From: Diphasiastrum complanatum
Lineage: Eukaryota; Streptophyta; Lycopodiopsida; Lycopodiales; Lycopodiaceae
DNA: 64,000 nucleotides
NCBI GenBank assembly: GCA_029204225.1
Contig: CM055099.1
Span: 44,668,145 to 44,732,144, forward strand
Reading direction: 5' to 3'
Shown here: positions 35,413-47,833 of the stretch, piece by piece
Layout: every line of letters begins with the position of its first letter
Numbering within the stretch: position 1 is the first letter of the stretch
Program-made: the position numbers and the translations under genes
Notes under the pieces: model-generated
Told to the model about the DNA's origin: nothing
Seen by the model: the letters and a program-made list of their open reading frames with translations, nothing else
The model's database searches: none

Positions 35413-37725
35413 TACAAGGTGTAGCAATTATCGATGTAAACAAAAAAACCTAAGTACCTGACAACGGATGCTAATTTGTAAATGGCATCACGAAGTTGAT
35501 CAGTTAGACAGCCACAAATGCACATTGGAAATATGTACTCGACCATCTTCAACCAATCATAAGATTTTAGGCCATGGAGTTTTCCTTCAGTTGTGAATGA
35601 TGTTTGTAGTGAATGAGCAAAACCTGTTGGTGTTCTCATCTTGATTGACCATACGTACTTCTATTCTTCTTTCGTAAGAATCCAAGGGGCTCTTGGAATA
35701 CTATAGGTATTTGCATCAATACATAATTTTGGCCAATACTCTTTTTTTGTTTTTGATTCTTGTAGATCATGCCTGGCAAAAATATTGTTTTTGTCGCCCA
35801 CCAAGTGTTTCCATATTAATTCACCCACATTTTTTAATATGTGCATAGGATCAAGCAGGTGATTGATCAAAAGGTTATTCCAATATGGTAAATAATGAAA
35901 GATGGATAGTCTTTTCATACCATTGATTGGGTTAGCCTCAGATTCAATCCAAAATTTGTGCCAATCTGCCACGGACATTCTCTTTGGAGGCATTCTTGTT
36001 TCTGATTTTCCTCCAAAGCCTCTTCTATGAGCAATTCTAAATGGATGATTTTCATCATGCAAGTACTTGTGATGATTTTCATACACAACTTTGTTTAAAT
36101 GACATGAGTGGCGAGCATCCATATTTGGTCCACAAATGAGACACGCGTGACATCCAGAAGTTGTAAAACCTAAAAGAATCAAATCCAATTCATGTTATAA
36201 ATTGAATTCTTTTAAAGAATAAGTATTGCATGCATAAAAAATAAATATACAAACATTACAAGTGATTTCATTTTATAGTCACCTGAACAATCGCCCAATC
36301 CTGGATAGTCATGCATAGTCCACATTAAAATCGCACGCAACAAAAATGTTTTGTCTTGAAGTGGACGTGAGATGTCATATGCTTGGACCCCCTTCCATAG
36401 TAGTTCTAGTTCTTCAATCAATGGTGCAAAGTAGATATCCATATTTTTTACTTTATGTTTTCCAGGAATTAGAAGTGCAAGCATGAGATGTCTTTTTTTT
36501 AAGCTTAGCCAAGCTGGAATGTTACAGTTGACCAACACCACTGGCCAAGTAGACCACGTGCTTGACATTTTTTCAAAGGGGTTAACCTCGTCTGTTGCAA
36601 GTCCAAATCTTATATTTCTTGTTTCACTTGCGAAACATAGATATTCTTTGTCAATGTGTTTCCATGCAGGAGAGTCTGAGGGTACTCTCATGTTCTCATT
36701 CGAAGAACGATGACTAGCATGCCAATTCACAAGTTCTACAAGAGACTTGCAACGAAACAATTGTTGCAATCGTGGAATTATTGGAAAGTGTCGTAACACC
36801 TTGCATGGGATAGTGGTCCCTTGTAAGTCATCTCGATATCGAGGAGTATTGCATATAGGACAAGCTTTTAACCCTCAATACTCACCACGATATAAGATGC
36901 AATCTTTTGGACAAGCATGATGCGATGTATAGTCCATTCCCATGGCACTCAACATTTTTCGTGCCTCACCTCTTGTCTCTAACATAGTGTTTCCTTATGG
37001 GAGTAGTTTGCGCAATAACCTGTACATAATGAAATGAATTTTCATAATATAAAATAAATGATCATTTAGCCAACTAAAACATTTGACTTGAACAACACAT
37101 CTATTAAATTCTTAAAAAAAAATCTTAATCTTGTTTACCCAAATAAGGATGTAACACTTGTATCACTCCATTTACATTTTGCTTGGAGGTTCAATATAAG
37201 CAACGAAGCGACCAAACAAGATGTCTTTGCTTCAAGATATAATGGTGTGTTTGATTCTTCTCCCAATTTTTTTTCCTCGGCACTAATAAATGATTCACTA
37301 TCATGTTCAGTGTGTTCTTCCACATCATAATGCTCATAGACATTATTTATCAAGTTGTTCATGATTTCAACTTCATCTTGAATGCAAAAATCATTTTCAG
37401 CACTTGATCTTGATTCAAAAGCAGAAGAAGAAGAAGAAGAAGAAGAAGATCGAGGCTGATTTGCTTTGGCACGTTGTTGTTCATCTATTTTCATCATGGC
37501 TCTCAATCTCATACGCTTACGACGTGATAGGTGATTTATGTGCGGCCCATTGTATGCCAATCTTGTTTTGGATATGGAGTGACTGTTGTCATCGTCACTA
37601 GAGCTAGATGACAATTCATACTCCTTCAAACATGGGAAGCAAATTAACATATTCATTAAATAACATGTTAGATTGTCATTCATGAAAATCAAAACTAAAA
37701 TCAAGACATGCAAATCAAACACCAT
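35413..37725 (-). pseudogene. CACTA (En/Spm) TNP2-like transposase
   Basis: Leftward from 37725: a Ser-rich N-terminus, then NTPLYLEAKTSC and NLQAKCKWSDTSVTSL. Then come GNTMLETRGEARKMLSAM and KACPICNTPRYRDDLQG, ending in VLRHFPIIPRLQQLF. Transposase_21 follows: ASETRNIRFGLATDEVNPF, MSSTWSTWPVVLVNCNIP, YFAPLIEELELLWKGVQAYD and LWTMHDYPGLGDCSG. An intron lies near 36290-36190, followed by GCHACLICGPN, LLDPMHILKNVGELIWKHL and, last, a GLKSYDWLKMVEY block. Stops occur near 36875 and 37005. The DUF4218 tail is lost at the copia LTR remnant. TNP2 is the catalytic transposase of CACTA elements. CACTA termini were not found. Confidence 0.93.
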
Positions 37726-37824
37726 ATCTTAAATTAAGGCATGCAATATGAAATATAAAAAAAACAATTAATTCACATTCAACATAACTTGCTCTCACTA
37801 CATAGTTAAAATGTATTTTGATAT

Positions 37825-38560
37825 TCACAAGGTACATGCTTGAGTTTGGCTCAAAGCCTTTTGTACACATCTTGGAAGAGGGCGATTGAAGTTATATTTG
37901 ATGAATATAGCTCTTCACCACATTTAATGGGCCTTATCGCACATACCATTACGTACGTACTTTTTGAGTTCCTAGAAAAGTATTCTTCCTTTCCATTGGT
38001 GCATTCCTCGAAATCACAATTAGTTAATGAAGGGTGCCCAATGGAACTATTTATATATGCAGCAATATTGCCATATTTATCTGGACGCCCATCAATGTAC
38101 ATACGATGTGATTTCAAAACATTCTCTCCTTGCACACGTCGCTCTTCCAAAGAACAAGCATTGACATTCAAGTTATAAATCTGCATTCTCCATTGGTGAC
38201 GACATAGAGCATGCCAATCACCCCAATTGTATTGAGGTCCGACATAAGGCATTAACGTGACAAACAATTCAAGGGGACATCAATGCTAGTCAAAGAAAAT
38301 AAACCCAATCCCGCATTAGGAAAGTGCTCACTTGGCTTGATCATGTACATATGACCCCAATATGAAAATGATGTTCCACATAATGGTAGTGGTACTCTAT
38401 CAGGCCAACATGAATATTTCTTTCTATTAAAAGGCTTAACCAATGCTTCTAGGTAGGGAGGAAGGGAAGACTTAGTCAATGAATTTAAAACATTCTTGGA
38501 TAAGTTAACGGTACGTAAATTTGGTTGTTCATTTTTAAATCTTGTCAAAATGTTTTTCAA
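37825..38560 (-). pseudogene. SET-domain protein-like ORF
   Basis: Leftward from 38560: a lead of about 70 residues (FNRKKYSCWPDRVPLP), then SET-like blocks: NAGLGLFSLTSIDVPL, then after a frameshift near 38265 YVGPQYNW and a YIDGRP element. Next comes GNIAAYINSSIGHPSLTNC, in the position of the NHS/NC motif, and CAIRPIKCGEELYSS, equal to the A.R.I..GEEL motif. A second frameshift near 37895 gives NFNRPLPRCVQKAL and TGA at 37827-37825. SET domains methylate lysines, usually on histones. The usual NHSC is altered (NSSIG), so activity is doubtful. It lies on the CACTA strand and head-to-head with element B ORF1; its owner is undecided. Confidence 0.65.
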
Positions 38561-41104
38561 AAAAATTATAAATATGTGTATGATAAGAACAGTACTAAAT
38601 AGTCAAAATGTACCTCCAAACAGCGGATTTCTTGGATATTGTCAAAGGTTGCGTGATATTGGAATGCATAGCATATCTTGTCTGAATCAACAATTATGGT
38701 TTGCTAATCAACAATTGCAACGTGCAAATCAACAATTGCTTCATTATGTGCAACAGACTAGTGCTGAAAACAATGCACTCAAAAATATTATGTCAGAGTT
38801 GAATGCTACTGTCACTACTCTTCGAGGATCAAACCAATAAATGTTAGAATCCAGGGAGAAGTTGCGATCCGAGAATTTAAAATCTGTTGTTGGTCTTAAA
38901 GTTATCAATAAGACGATTTAGCAGAGGAAAAGAAAGAGAGTACCAATGAAGAATATTGATGACCTATCTACACATAGTGGCAATCAGAAAAAAAAAATCC
39001 GAGCATTCAAGTATGTTGTCATTTAAACTGTTTATTTGATTTGTATATGTCATCTAAGTTTGAATTGCACTTGATAACATGGATTATTTATTGATTAAAT
39101 ATAATTTGAGTTTCATATGTTTGTTGCATATCATGTTTGGTGGCAAAGAACTATTAAAAGATCGTTCATGCATTGGATCATCTTTAAGTCATGTTTTACC
39201 AAGAAAGTCAACAAAGGAAATGATAAAAAATGTTTGGTTTGAAAAAATGAAAAATGAAATTGTAGAGACTGTTTTCATTAAGGTTCGATCATACTTGGAT
39301 TGCGAATGTGATACAAGGTGCATGTGATGTATCTAAAATTAGCAGAAATGCTTATTCTACTTTTTTTAAAATAGTTAAAGAAGCTTTTTCCCAAGTGATG
39401 GTAAAGAAAATTAATCTTCTGCGTCCATATTGGGTAAGATTAACTAGAAATTTTTATAATGACGGAATGCTCAAAGTAGTTGGCCAACCACTTCATATAA
39501 CTGAATTATACAAATCAGAATATGGTGAGCTCAATTACAACGATTGCAATAATATTTTCCTTGATATTGAAAATGTTCTAAAATACATTATTCGGTTATA
39601 TAAACTTGACGAATATCAAGTAAATGGAAAGATCATTATTGTAATAAAATTGGATGAATCTGAAATCATCAAGGGTCAGAAGTTGGAATGTGTGAGTGTC
39701 ACTTTGATGAACAAAATTTCAGATACAGATGATCGAACATTTAGTGTTCAATCGAAAAATCACATATGGTGGTTGGCAGCAATCTAGGTATACATTTCAA
39801 TTTTCATTTAGAATATCTATATTAACAATTCATACCTTGTCAGTTTTTATTGACATGTCATGCATTACTTGTTTCTCTACAGGTCTTGAAAGAGGACCAT
39901 AAAATACTATCATGGATATTTTCAAGAACAAATTATGGCAAGATTATAAAGAGACATTTGGGGGGTGAGAAATTTACAATCGAAAACCATGGAAGTTTTC
40001 AGATTCAATGGCACCTTGCAAGGGATTTGAAAACATTAAAATGTATGTATAATGTCTCTCGTGGGGCAACATCAAAGCATCCATGTCTTTATTGCATGAA
40101 GGATTGCTACAATATGAATTTGGGACGATCAACAAGCACTGGCCCAACACGAGAAGCTGAAGATCCAAATATGAAAAGTGTTCTGCCAATTCTATTAAAA
40201 TATGTTCACATATGCACATTGCATGCTGAGGTTCGTATTATTGAAAAACTAATTTACCTGCATATTCTACTAGCATGGAATCATAAACCAGAGTCAGTGG
40301 CCAAAGCAGCAATTAGGAGGTAGGAAATAGTTCTGTCAAATGTAGGACTACATAAAGGGAATGTCATGATTGAAAAAAGTGACAGACTCTCCGGAAAAAA
40401 AAGAAAACGTTCCTAATAAGCCATCAATTGGAGGTGCTAAAGCAAGAAGATTCTTATCCAATCACACATGCAAAGAATTAAGTGTCAGATACAAAATATG
40501 GAGAGAAAATGTTCAAGCCACATGAACACTGGAAGGAAGTAATCGAGTGGAAAAGGGACAAGTGTGGACCAATTTAGACAAATTCATAGGTGTTATCAGG
40601 AAAGAAAACCTATTATCAAAAGATATGAGGACTTTGCAAAATCATTATACCACATTTGTAAAATCTGTACATGATTGTTGGGAAAAAGACAACATTACTT
40701 ATTACATGGTGCTAATCTATATCATTATCTGGTAATTTTCTCATTCAGCTTATATTTTTTTCTACTGATGTAACTAATCAAAACTATTATTTGCAGCACA
40801 TCCTTCTCAATCATGCAACTTATTTTGCAAAGGAATATGAGAGCTTAAGTATCTGGTCATCAAAAGGCATGGAAAAATCTCATTGGCAAGCAAGGGGAGC
40901 ATTTCATAGAGCAACAAATCATGGAGGACACAATTCAAGAAATAAATATTTAGCTCAACTTTTTCAGTGGTTTTACAAAAGAACACAATTTAGATATCAA
41001 GCTAAAAACTTGCCAAGTATTACGATATTTCGAAAGGCATTCAAATTGATTACAAAAGAGAGATCCTTGTATTATATCAAAAGTCTATTACATAAAATTA
41101 TTTA
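38496..41104 (+). pseudogene. Element B ORF1: transposase-like, fuller N-terminus
   Basis: A homologue of element A ORF1 that keeps the N-terminal part. A Gln/Asn/Leu coiled-coil segment (LWFANQQLQRANQQLLHYVQ, about 38690-38760) is followed by a basic stretch (QRKRKRVPMKN), RPYWVRLTRNFYNDGML, DIENVLKYIIRLYKL and VIKLDESEI (first Asp). A TAG replaces CAG at the end of that exon (39785-39787). Then RDLKTLKCM (second Asp), KHPCLYCM and, in the last exon from 40797, MEKSHWQAR (Glu). Stops at 38839, 38919 and 40321, a frameshift near 39310 and another near 40400 show decay. Intron positions agree with element A. It overlaps the ORF2 end by three bases, tail to tail. Confidence 0.6.
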
Positions 41105-41514
41105 ATTATCATCATCATCCTCTTCAAGATTCAGACGGATGGTATTGTCATGAAGGAATAATCTCCTTTCATATGGATCCAAAAATTCTAAAAAAAATTT
41201 CTTGCTCATATCAATGTAAAGGGCCATTGCAGATGATCTTTTCGTAGTCTCATTGGGAGTATAACCCAATATCTTAATAGCCAAATCTCTCTTCACAAAA
41301 ATTATTTTATATGTTCCTCTTGCGTACTTATGGCCTCCTAAACAAACTGATAATGATTTGATGGCCATAATGACAGTGGTTGCATATGGATTATAAGATG
41401 AATGATATATAGAAAGTTTTTCAAATAATGAGATAGAGAAACATCTTTTCTCCTAGCTGATACACCTCGGACGCCTCCATGTCTCATACCAAAGGCATCT
41501 ATTTCAATAGCATC
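41102..41514 (-). pseudogene. Element B ORF2, last exon only
   Basis: Matches the last exon of element A ORF2: MRHGGVRGVSARRKD, then after a frameshift SLSVCLGGHKY, ERRLFLHDNTI and an acidic end (EEDDDDN). The acceptor (TTTACAG) is conserved at 41515. The upstream exons are missing: the copia element begins within about 200 bp. Confidence 0.6.
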
Positions 41515-41696
41515 CTGTAAACGAGAAAAGAAAATAAATTTAGAATGATACATAACACTGCAAACTTAATAAGAAAACTGAACAATATCAATACCAATAT
41601 AATATCTACTTACCAAATCATAATCATTGTAATCAACGACGTTTGCTCTGCTGATGTCATGTCCTCCAATGGCCTCTACATTTCTGGAGGGGATAT

Positions 41697-42385
41697 TGTG
41701 AAAATTTGCCTACATTGGCAAATCTAGCCATGTAGAATATTGTACATTTTGTCAATATTATTTGTTGGTTACTTGAATGGCCAAAGTGCCACTTTACATT
41801 CACACCTAAAGTAGGTTACCACGAGTCAAGAGGAGTGGTTGTGTCCATTTGGTAGTGGTTCCTACTTTGTAGGAACTAGATCATGATTTATGATGAGATT
41901 TGTACCTACCATGCACCTACCAAGCATGACTCTTGGATCTAGGCTAGTGTTTTCACATTAGGGCAAGAAAGTGGAGTCTACTTCCTTATTACATGCTGGA
42001 TTTTCACCTAACTTAGCAAAGGAAGTGTGTTTTACTAGTATTCTCATTCTCCATAGTGAGAAGATAGAAACTTTTTGGAGCCTCAAGGAGAAACTCGAGT
42101 TTCCTCTCAGTCTATGGTGATTACTTTTGATTCCAATGAAACCCAGCTTTGGCACATTCTAAACACTGTCTACAGGCTGTACTACAGCCTCATTTCCACA
42201 TGTGTGGAGTTGGAATATAGTTTTTGATCAATGCTCTGATTGTCTCTACTTGTCTTCTATCAAGCTGCTAAACTAGATCTTGTTTTCTGATGACTAGTTT
42301 ATGATAGATTGTTTAACAAGCACACAATCAACCTTGTGAATCATTCAAAGATTCATTTATGGTCTTTAGTATTGTACTTTTCACA
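41697..42385 (+). mobile_element. Copia 5' LTR, plus strand
   Basis: It ends TTTTCACA at 42385 and is followed by a primer-binding site (TGGTATCAAAGT, 42386-42397). The start, TGTGAAAATTTGCC at about 41697, is inferred. It does not align well with the 3' LTR at 45413. Confidence 0.55.
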
Positions 42386-43017
42386 TGGTATCAAAGTCAA
42401 GTACAAGGCCATTGATCAGTGTTTGAAACTAATCCAGTTTTAGTAGGTTTTGGTGCAAAAAGCTAGTATTGGAAGGGCGAGCTGGTATCCAGGTTTTGGT
42501 GAGGGGATTTGATCCCAAAAATTTTCAGGATCAAAATCCATACTGTTCACATGTGTGGGCATCTCTGAAACATCATTTAATAACCCATATTCATTGGATC
42601 ACAGTAATTTCATCTGGTGTCAATTTGATGTAATTTTTGGTGCAAATCCTAGGATAAGCTACCAAGATCACTTGTCATTGATTAGTTTTGAATTTGTTCC
42701 ATGAAAACTAATTAATCTAGGATGATTTCAAACCTTCTTAAAGTGAAAACCAGGTTTTGAAAGTACATCAAAGTGAATGAGAGAGATAGAGTCAGTTTTT
42801 GTCCAAAAATAGCCAAGATTGGCAAGATTTGCTTGAGAGTTGTTTTCACTTCATCTTATCTTCATTCTAGCTTTGTGAGGGAGTGATAGAACTATGATTA
42901 CAATTCCATCTATTGGATTAGAAGTCAACATTTGAGTGAAACACTACAAGTTAGAAACCTTTGTGAGTTTCAAGTTCAAACAAATGTATATCTTGTGTGT
43001 AGAATCTTACTAGTAAG

Positions 43018-45395
43018 ATGGGATCTGTTGGAGCATATCTTCTAGAAGCTAGTGAGAGGCTAAATTCTACCAATTATGCTATTTGGAAAGTGAGGATGGA
43101 GTCACTCATGGTGCTCCAGGATCTCTATGAGTTTCTGATTGATGAGAAAGATGAACCTCTAGGTGCACAGGAGTTAGCTAAATACAAAAGAAGATCTAGG
43201 CTTGCACTTCACTGTGTGAAGATGAATGTAAGCAATGATTTATTGAGATAAATATCAACTTGTACCAGTGCTAAGAGGCTTGGAATTCTCTAAAATAAAT
43301 CTATGAGTCTAGCAACACTTCAAGGGTTCTCATGCTTAGAAATCAGATTCTGTAAAGCATGAAGAGAAGTGATGAAAGTGCACAGGTTTATGTGCTAAAA
43401 ATCAAGTCTCGCAATAGGGAGTTAACGTCCATTGGAGAGAAGATTCAAGATAGTGAGCTTGTTCAGATTGTCCTCAATGGTCTAGGGAGTGACTTTACAA
43501 ATTTGGTCCAAAGCTTTGCAATCCAAGACACTTTGCCCACTATAGAAAAGCTACACAATGTATTAGTGGCTGAAGAGTGTAGGATGATGCATACCAATGC
43601 AAGAATGAATGCTATTTCTCTGCAGGATGGTGATGAGAAATCTAATTTCTCATTCAAAGGCAAGAAGAAGACCAATGACAAGAAGAAGCACTTCAAGGAG
43701 ACCAAGGAGGAGGATGAGGCTTCAAGCTCAAAGGGCAAGATCAAAGACAAGTCCAAGTACAAATGTTTTTTCTACGGAAAGAAAGGACATTTTGCATCAG
43801 AATGTCTCAAGAAGAAGAAGACACAAGAGAGTAAACAAAGCAACATTGCACATCAGGAGGAGGAGGAGGATGAAGAGTCATCCTTGATGGTTTCCAACAA
43901 ACCACCATCATCCAAGTGCAACACCAATGATTTTTGGTGGATTGATAGTGGGGCTAGTTCCCACATGACATATCAAAAGGACATATTCTCCACTTTACTT
44001 TCTTACAATGATTTACATAGAACAATCTATACTGCAAGTAGTCAAGAATGTAAGATAAGTGGAATAGGAACAATTCCCTTGTATGTTGGATCATCCAAAA
44101 GGATGAATCTTGATAATGTTCTTTATGTTCCTAAGTTAAACAAGAATTTGCTTACTGCTAGCCAGTTAATGGATAATGGCCTAGATATACAATTTAAGCA
44201 TGGAATTTGTTCCATCCTTAGAAATGATGAGTGTATAGCCAAAGGCTTTAAACAAGGTAGATTGTTTAGGCTTGATGCTAATGTTGCAGTGGAGAGTGTT
44301 AACTTGGCAAAGGTGGAGTTATCAAAGGTGGAACTGTGGCACAAAAGGTTGGGCCACCCCAACTACAACGCCATGGAATCTATGGTAGCAAAGGAGCTTG
44401 CAATTGGAGAGATGGGGCCGAGAATTGAGGAGTCACCTTGAATTTTTTCACCAAGGAGATCTCAAAGAGAAAGATCCGAGCCTAGGAGGCTTACCTATAA
44501 GAATTCAAGATGCAAGATCTTGGAAAAATTTACTACATTCTAGGATTAGAGATTGACTGTCTTAAAGATAAAGCTTTTGTATGTCAATCCAAGTATGCTC
44601 TTTCAATGTCAAAAAAAGTTCAATATGTTAGATTGTAAAAGTATAGAAACTCCTATGGAGCAAAATGTAAAAGACCCTAACAAAGGTGATGAAAGATCCT
44701 TCGTGGACATGACACTTTTTAGGAGTCTTATAGGCTCCTTAATTTGGCTCACAATAATTAGACCTGACATAAGCTTTAGTGTTCATAAGTTGATCCAGGC
44801 TATGCAAAATCCTATTATTTATCATTGGAAAATGGCCAAGAGAGTGCTTAAATATATATCTTCAACTTTTGACTATGATTTATTGTATAAAAGTGAAGAT
44901 ATTTCTATTGTTGGTTATTCTGACTCGGATTTTGCAAGTGATAGAGCAGATCTAAAATCTACAAGTGCTTATGTCATATATCTTGGAGGAAACTTGATAT
45001 CTTGGCTTTCCAAAAAGCAAGATATTGTATCACTCTCATCGTGTGAAGCTGAGTATAAGGCACTCAATACAACAACAAAGGAAGTGCTTTGGATCAAGAG
45101 GTTACTAGTGAAGCTAAAGCTAATCATGGAAGAGGACCTACCTATGATCATGTGTGACAAAATCTCAGCCCAAGCCCTTGCCAACAGCCCAATATTCCAT
45201 GCAAGCAGCAAACATATCGAAGTTGCACATCACTTCGTGAGAGAGAAGCTCATTGGAGGGGAAATCTACTTGGAGCACATCGACATATCATCTTGTATTG
45301 CTGATATGCTCACCAAACCTTTGAGCAAAAGTTCCTTCATCAAGCATAGAGCCAATCTTGGAGTAATGCCAAGATCCATGTTCAAGTCAATATAG
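43018..45395 (+). pseudogene. Ty1/copia element with large internal deletion
   Basis: Gag starts MGSVGAYLLEASERLNSTN, with stops near 43249 and 43355, then an open stretch 43359-44441. This holds Gag C-terminus (LVQIVLNGLGSDFTNLVQSF), a zinc knuckle missing its second Cys (CFFYGKKGHFASEC), protease (WWIDSGASSHMT) and pre-integrase (LWHKRLGHPNYNAM). At 44400-44550 the sequence jumps to the RT connection region (LDCKSIETPMEQ, IRPDISFSVHKL) and RNase H (VGYSDSDFASDRADLKSTS, SSCEAEYKAL), ending with TAG at 45393. Integrase and the RT catalytic core are deleted. It is otherwise the best preserved copia here and sits inside element B. Confidence 0.93.
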
Positions 45396-45412
45396 ATTGT
45401 TTTTAGAAGGAG

Positions 45413-46190
45413 TGTTGAAATGGAAAAATAATCCATCTTGACTTTATGCTTGCTACAAATATTGTACCATGCAAGTATGTTGTTCATAAATGCAAAATGC
45501 CAAGTTTGGCCTAGATAGAACTCAAGCTACATGGATATATCATATCTAGATTGATGAGTACAACTTGCATATAGTTTGTAGACATAGAATTAGCAAAATT
45601 ATGCTTGTAAAAACTCGTGGCAATTCACATGCATTAATTGTAAGTGAACCACAGTGACATGCAAGGCATGCACAAAGTGTAATAAACACATGCATGATGA
45701 CTTGTACATTTCTAGTTAGAACTAGCACACTTGGAAAAAGTTCGTAGAGTTTCATGCATGAGAAGTGACAAATGTCACATAGACTCTAGTTTTCACTTTA
45801 GATGTCATTAAATGATGGATGGATGAGGTTCTACCTTGAGCTACCTCAAACTCCATAAATATGTGTAGCTCTCCTCATATTTTGTGATGAAGAACCAAAG
45901 CTTTGTAGCTATCCCATGCCATTTTGGATCCACACAATTTTTGCTTGTTATCTCTCTATCTTTCTCTCTCTAACTCGTGTTGAGGCTAATGCTAATACAC
46001 TGATATCTTGTACTTTTGCTCATTATTGATTTATTGCTATCATATTCTGATGCTTAGCATGCTAGATTGTGATTAAGCCATATCTTCTGAACTAGATCTT
46101 GTTAATCAATCTAGAATCAAGTTACTGTGCTAATCACAAAGCTTAATTAGATCCACCATACTTGTGGACATTTCCCACATGTGTGAATTC
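45413..46190 (+). mobile_element. Copia 3' LTR
   Basis: A polypurine-like tract (TTAGAAGGAG, 45403-45412) precedes the LTR start TGTTGAAATGG. The end, CCCACATGTGTGAATTC (about 46174-46190), is like the end of the minus-strand LTR at 30335, which suggests the same family. Confidence 0.7.
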
Positions 46191-46480
46191 TAGAAATTTT
46201 TCAGTTGAGACTTGCCCTTCCAGCTCATCAGTGCCCGAAGAGACCCAAAAATAATGAAAATGAATATGACAGATGGTTGAAATGAGAAAATCGATGTACC
46301 ATTAATGTATATGCATTGTCAAATCATGGTTAATAGGGTTTACTAGAGTTAATTCGTAGCGCCAAATAGTTCAGTGTTTCAAGTTTTTGCCAACACATAT
46401 TTTCATATTCATGGATTTTTGTCTACGCATATTTTCAAATTCATAGTTCAGTGTTTCAGATTTTTGCCTGCACATTATGA

Positions 46481-47833
46481 ATGGCGCCATCAAGCAAACC
46501 ATGCTCCTCAATCGACTCTGTGCTTCTATTCAACGAGGAAGATGAAAAAATGGATTATGGGTGCGAAAAACATATTCAAAAAACTCTTGGGTTTTGATGC
46601 ATCCATCATCAAGAAGAGCATTTCGAAAAAGCAAAAGGTCAAAACTATCATTTCGATCTTATTGGAAGGCCAAAATTTTGGATTTCAAAACATCATCAGG
46701 AGGAAAATCTATTTCTGAAATTCTAGTCCAACATGTATATATGCATTCAGAGATAAATGTGCAAGGATTCAACCATTAGGATCACAAAAAAAGCAACAAT
46801 GAGTATTGATATTTTACAATACTTTGATTTTTGTCATTAATATCTACTAGGAGACTTGCCAATGTGATCATATTTCTCTTGCAGATTTATATTCATCCAA
46901 CATAAATGAATGGGAGCCCAAAGGATCTCTAGCAGGTGTGTTAGATGTTATTCACACTGATATTGGATAGCTGCAATATAGAGGTAGAACTGCAAGAGAT
47001 CTAGCTAAGTGTGGGATCTTTTATTATGAATCAATGTACATTCCTGATAGAAAAGGAGGTGTTGGACAAATAGTCCCAATTCCATTACCTAGTTTTGGAA
47101 GTGGTGAATGAGTTGCTCCAGATGCTGCAGTTTTAGAATCATTTCGTTGCAAGCTATATAATGATGTAAAAAATTCTAATAAAGATAAACACATGATAAA
47201 AAACAATCAGACTGAGTTGGTTTATTTCTCTGAATATATTTGTGGATTTCTTTTTAAGTGTCAATGTACACAAAACCCTAACAATATTTGTATGCAAAAG
47301 TTTATAAGATAGTTTATTATCTGAACTTATGGATGAAGGCTGGGACAAAAGATCAGATGGAGAAATAGAATGCAAAATTAAAATGTCTTTCATGTGCTTT
47401 CATTATCAAGTTGAAAAACAAATATTGAGCTTATGCTTCCATTATCAAAGATGGAAAAAAAAAATAAAGGTAAATGGGTGTTACTCGATCAAGACTTGGA
47501 AGCCAGTGGACATTCAAAACAAAAAAATATTGAAATTATATACAATGATGCAGTTTGACATGTGTTGAGGTGGAAGAGGATTGGAATCTAAATTACATCA
47601 GGCGGGAACTATTGCTCCTACAAAATGATATACTTTTAGATTTCAAATTCATTTTCAACGGTAAACTCGTAAGTAACTATAAACACTCAATTCCTTATGA
47701 ATAGTTTCTATCAAAACTTTATACTAATTGTAACTCACTTTGTATTAGTTTTATGCAGGTACATAAAAGACATGAGCTCGAGATCAAATGTAGAGATATT
47801 GGTGAAACAATCCAACTTATGAAAGAACACTGA
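46481..47833 (+). pseudogene. Element B ORF4 homologue, inverted order
   Basis: It starts MAPSSKPCSSIDSVLLFNEE at 46481, shifts frame near 46560, then SKNSWVLMHPSS, YWKAKILDF, VQHVYMHSEI. Exon 2 from about 46886 reads NEWEPKGSLAGVLDVIHTD, with stops near 46967 and 47111. Then ELMDEGWDKRSDGEIECKIK, and a last exon after TTTTATGCAG (47759) that reads VHKRHELEIKCRDIGETI and ends TGA 47831. Exon order and splice sites follow element A ORF4. Here the gene is on the plus strand, whereas ORF1 and ORF4 of element A are on opposite strands, so element B has been rearranged or is two pieces. Confidence 0.6.

Noticed and set aside
37796-37813. CACTACATAGTTAAAATG as a CACTA terminus
   Set aside because: No matching inverted end was found at a sensible distance, and it lies between TNP2 and the SET ORF without a clear element boundary.
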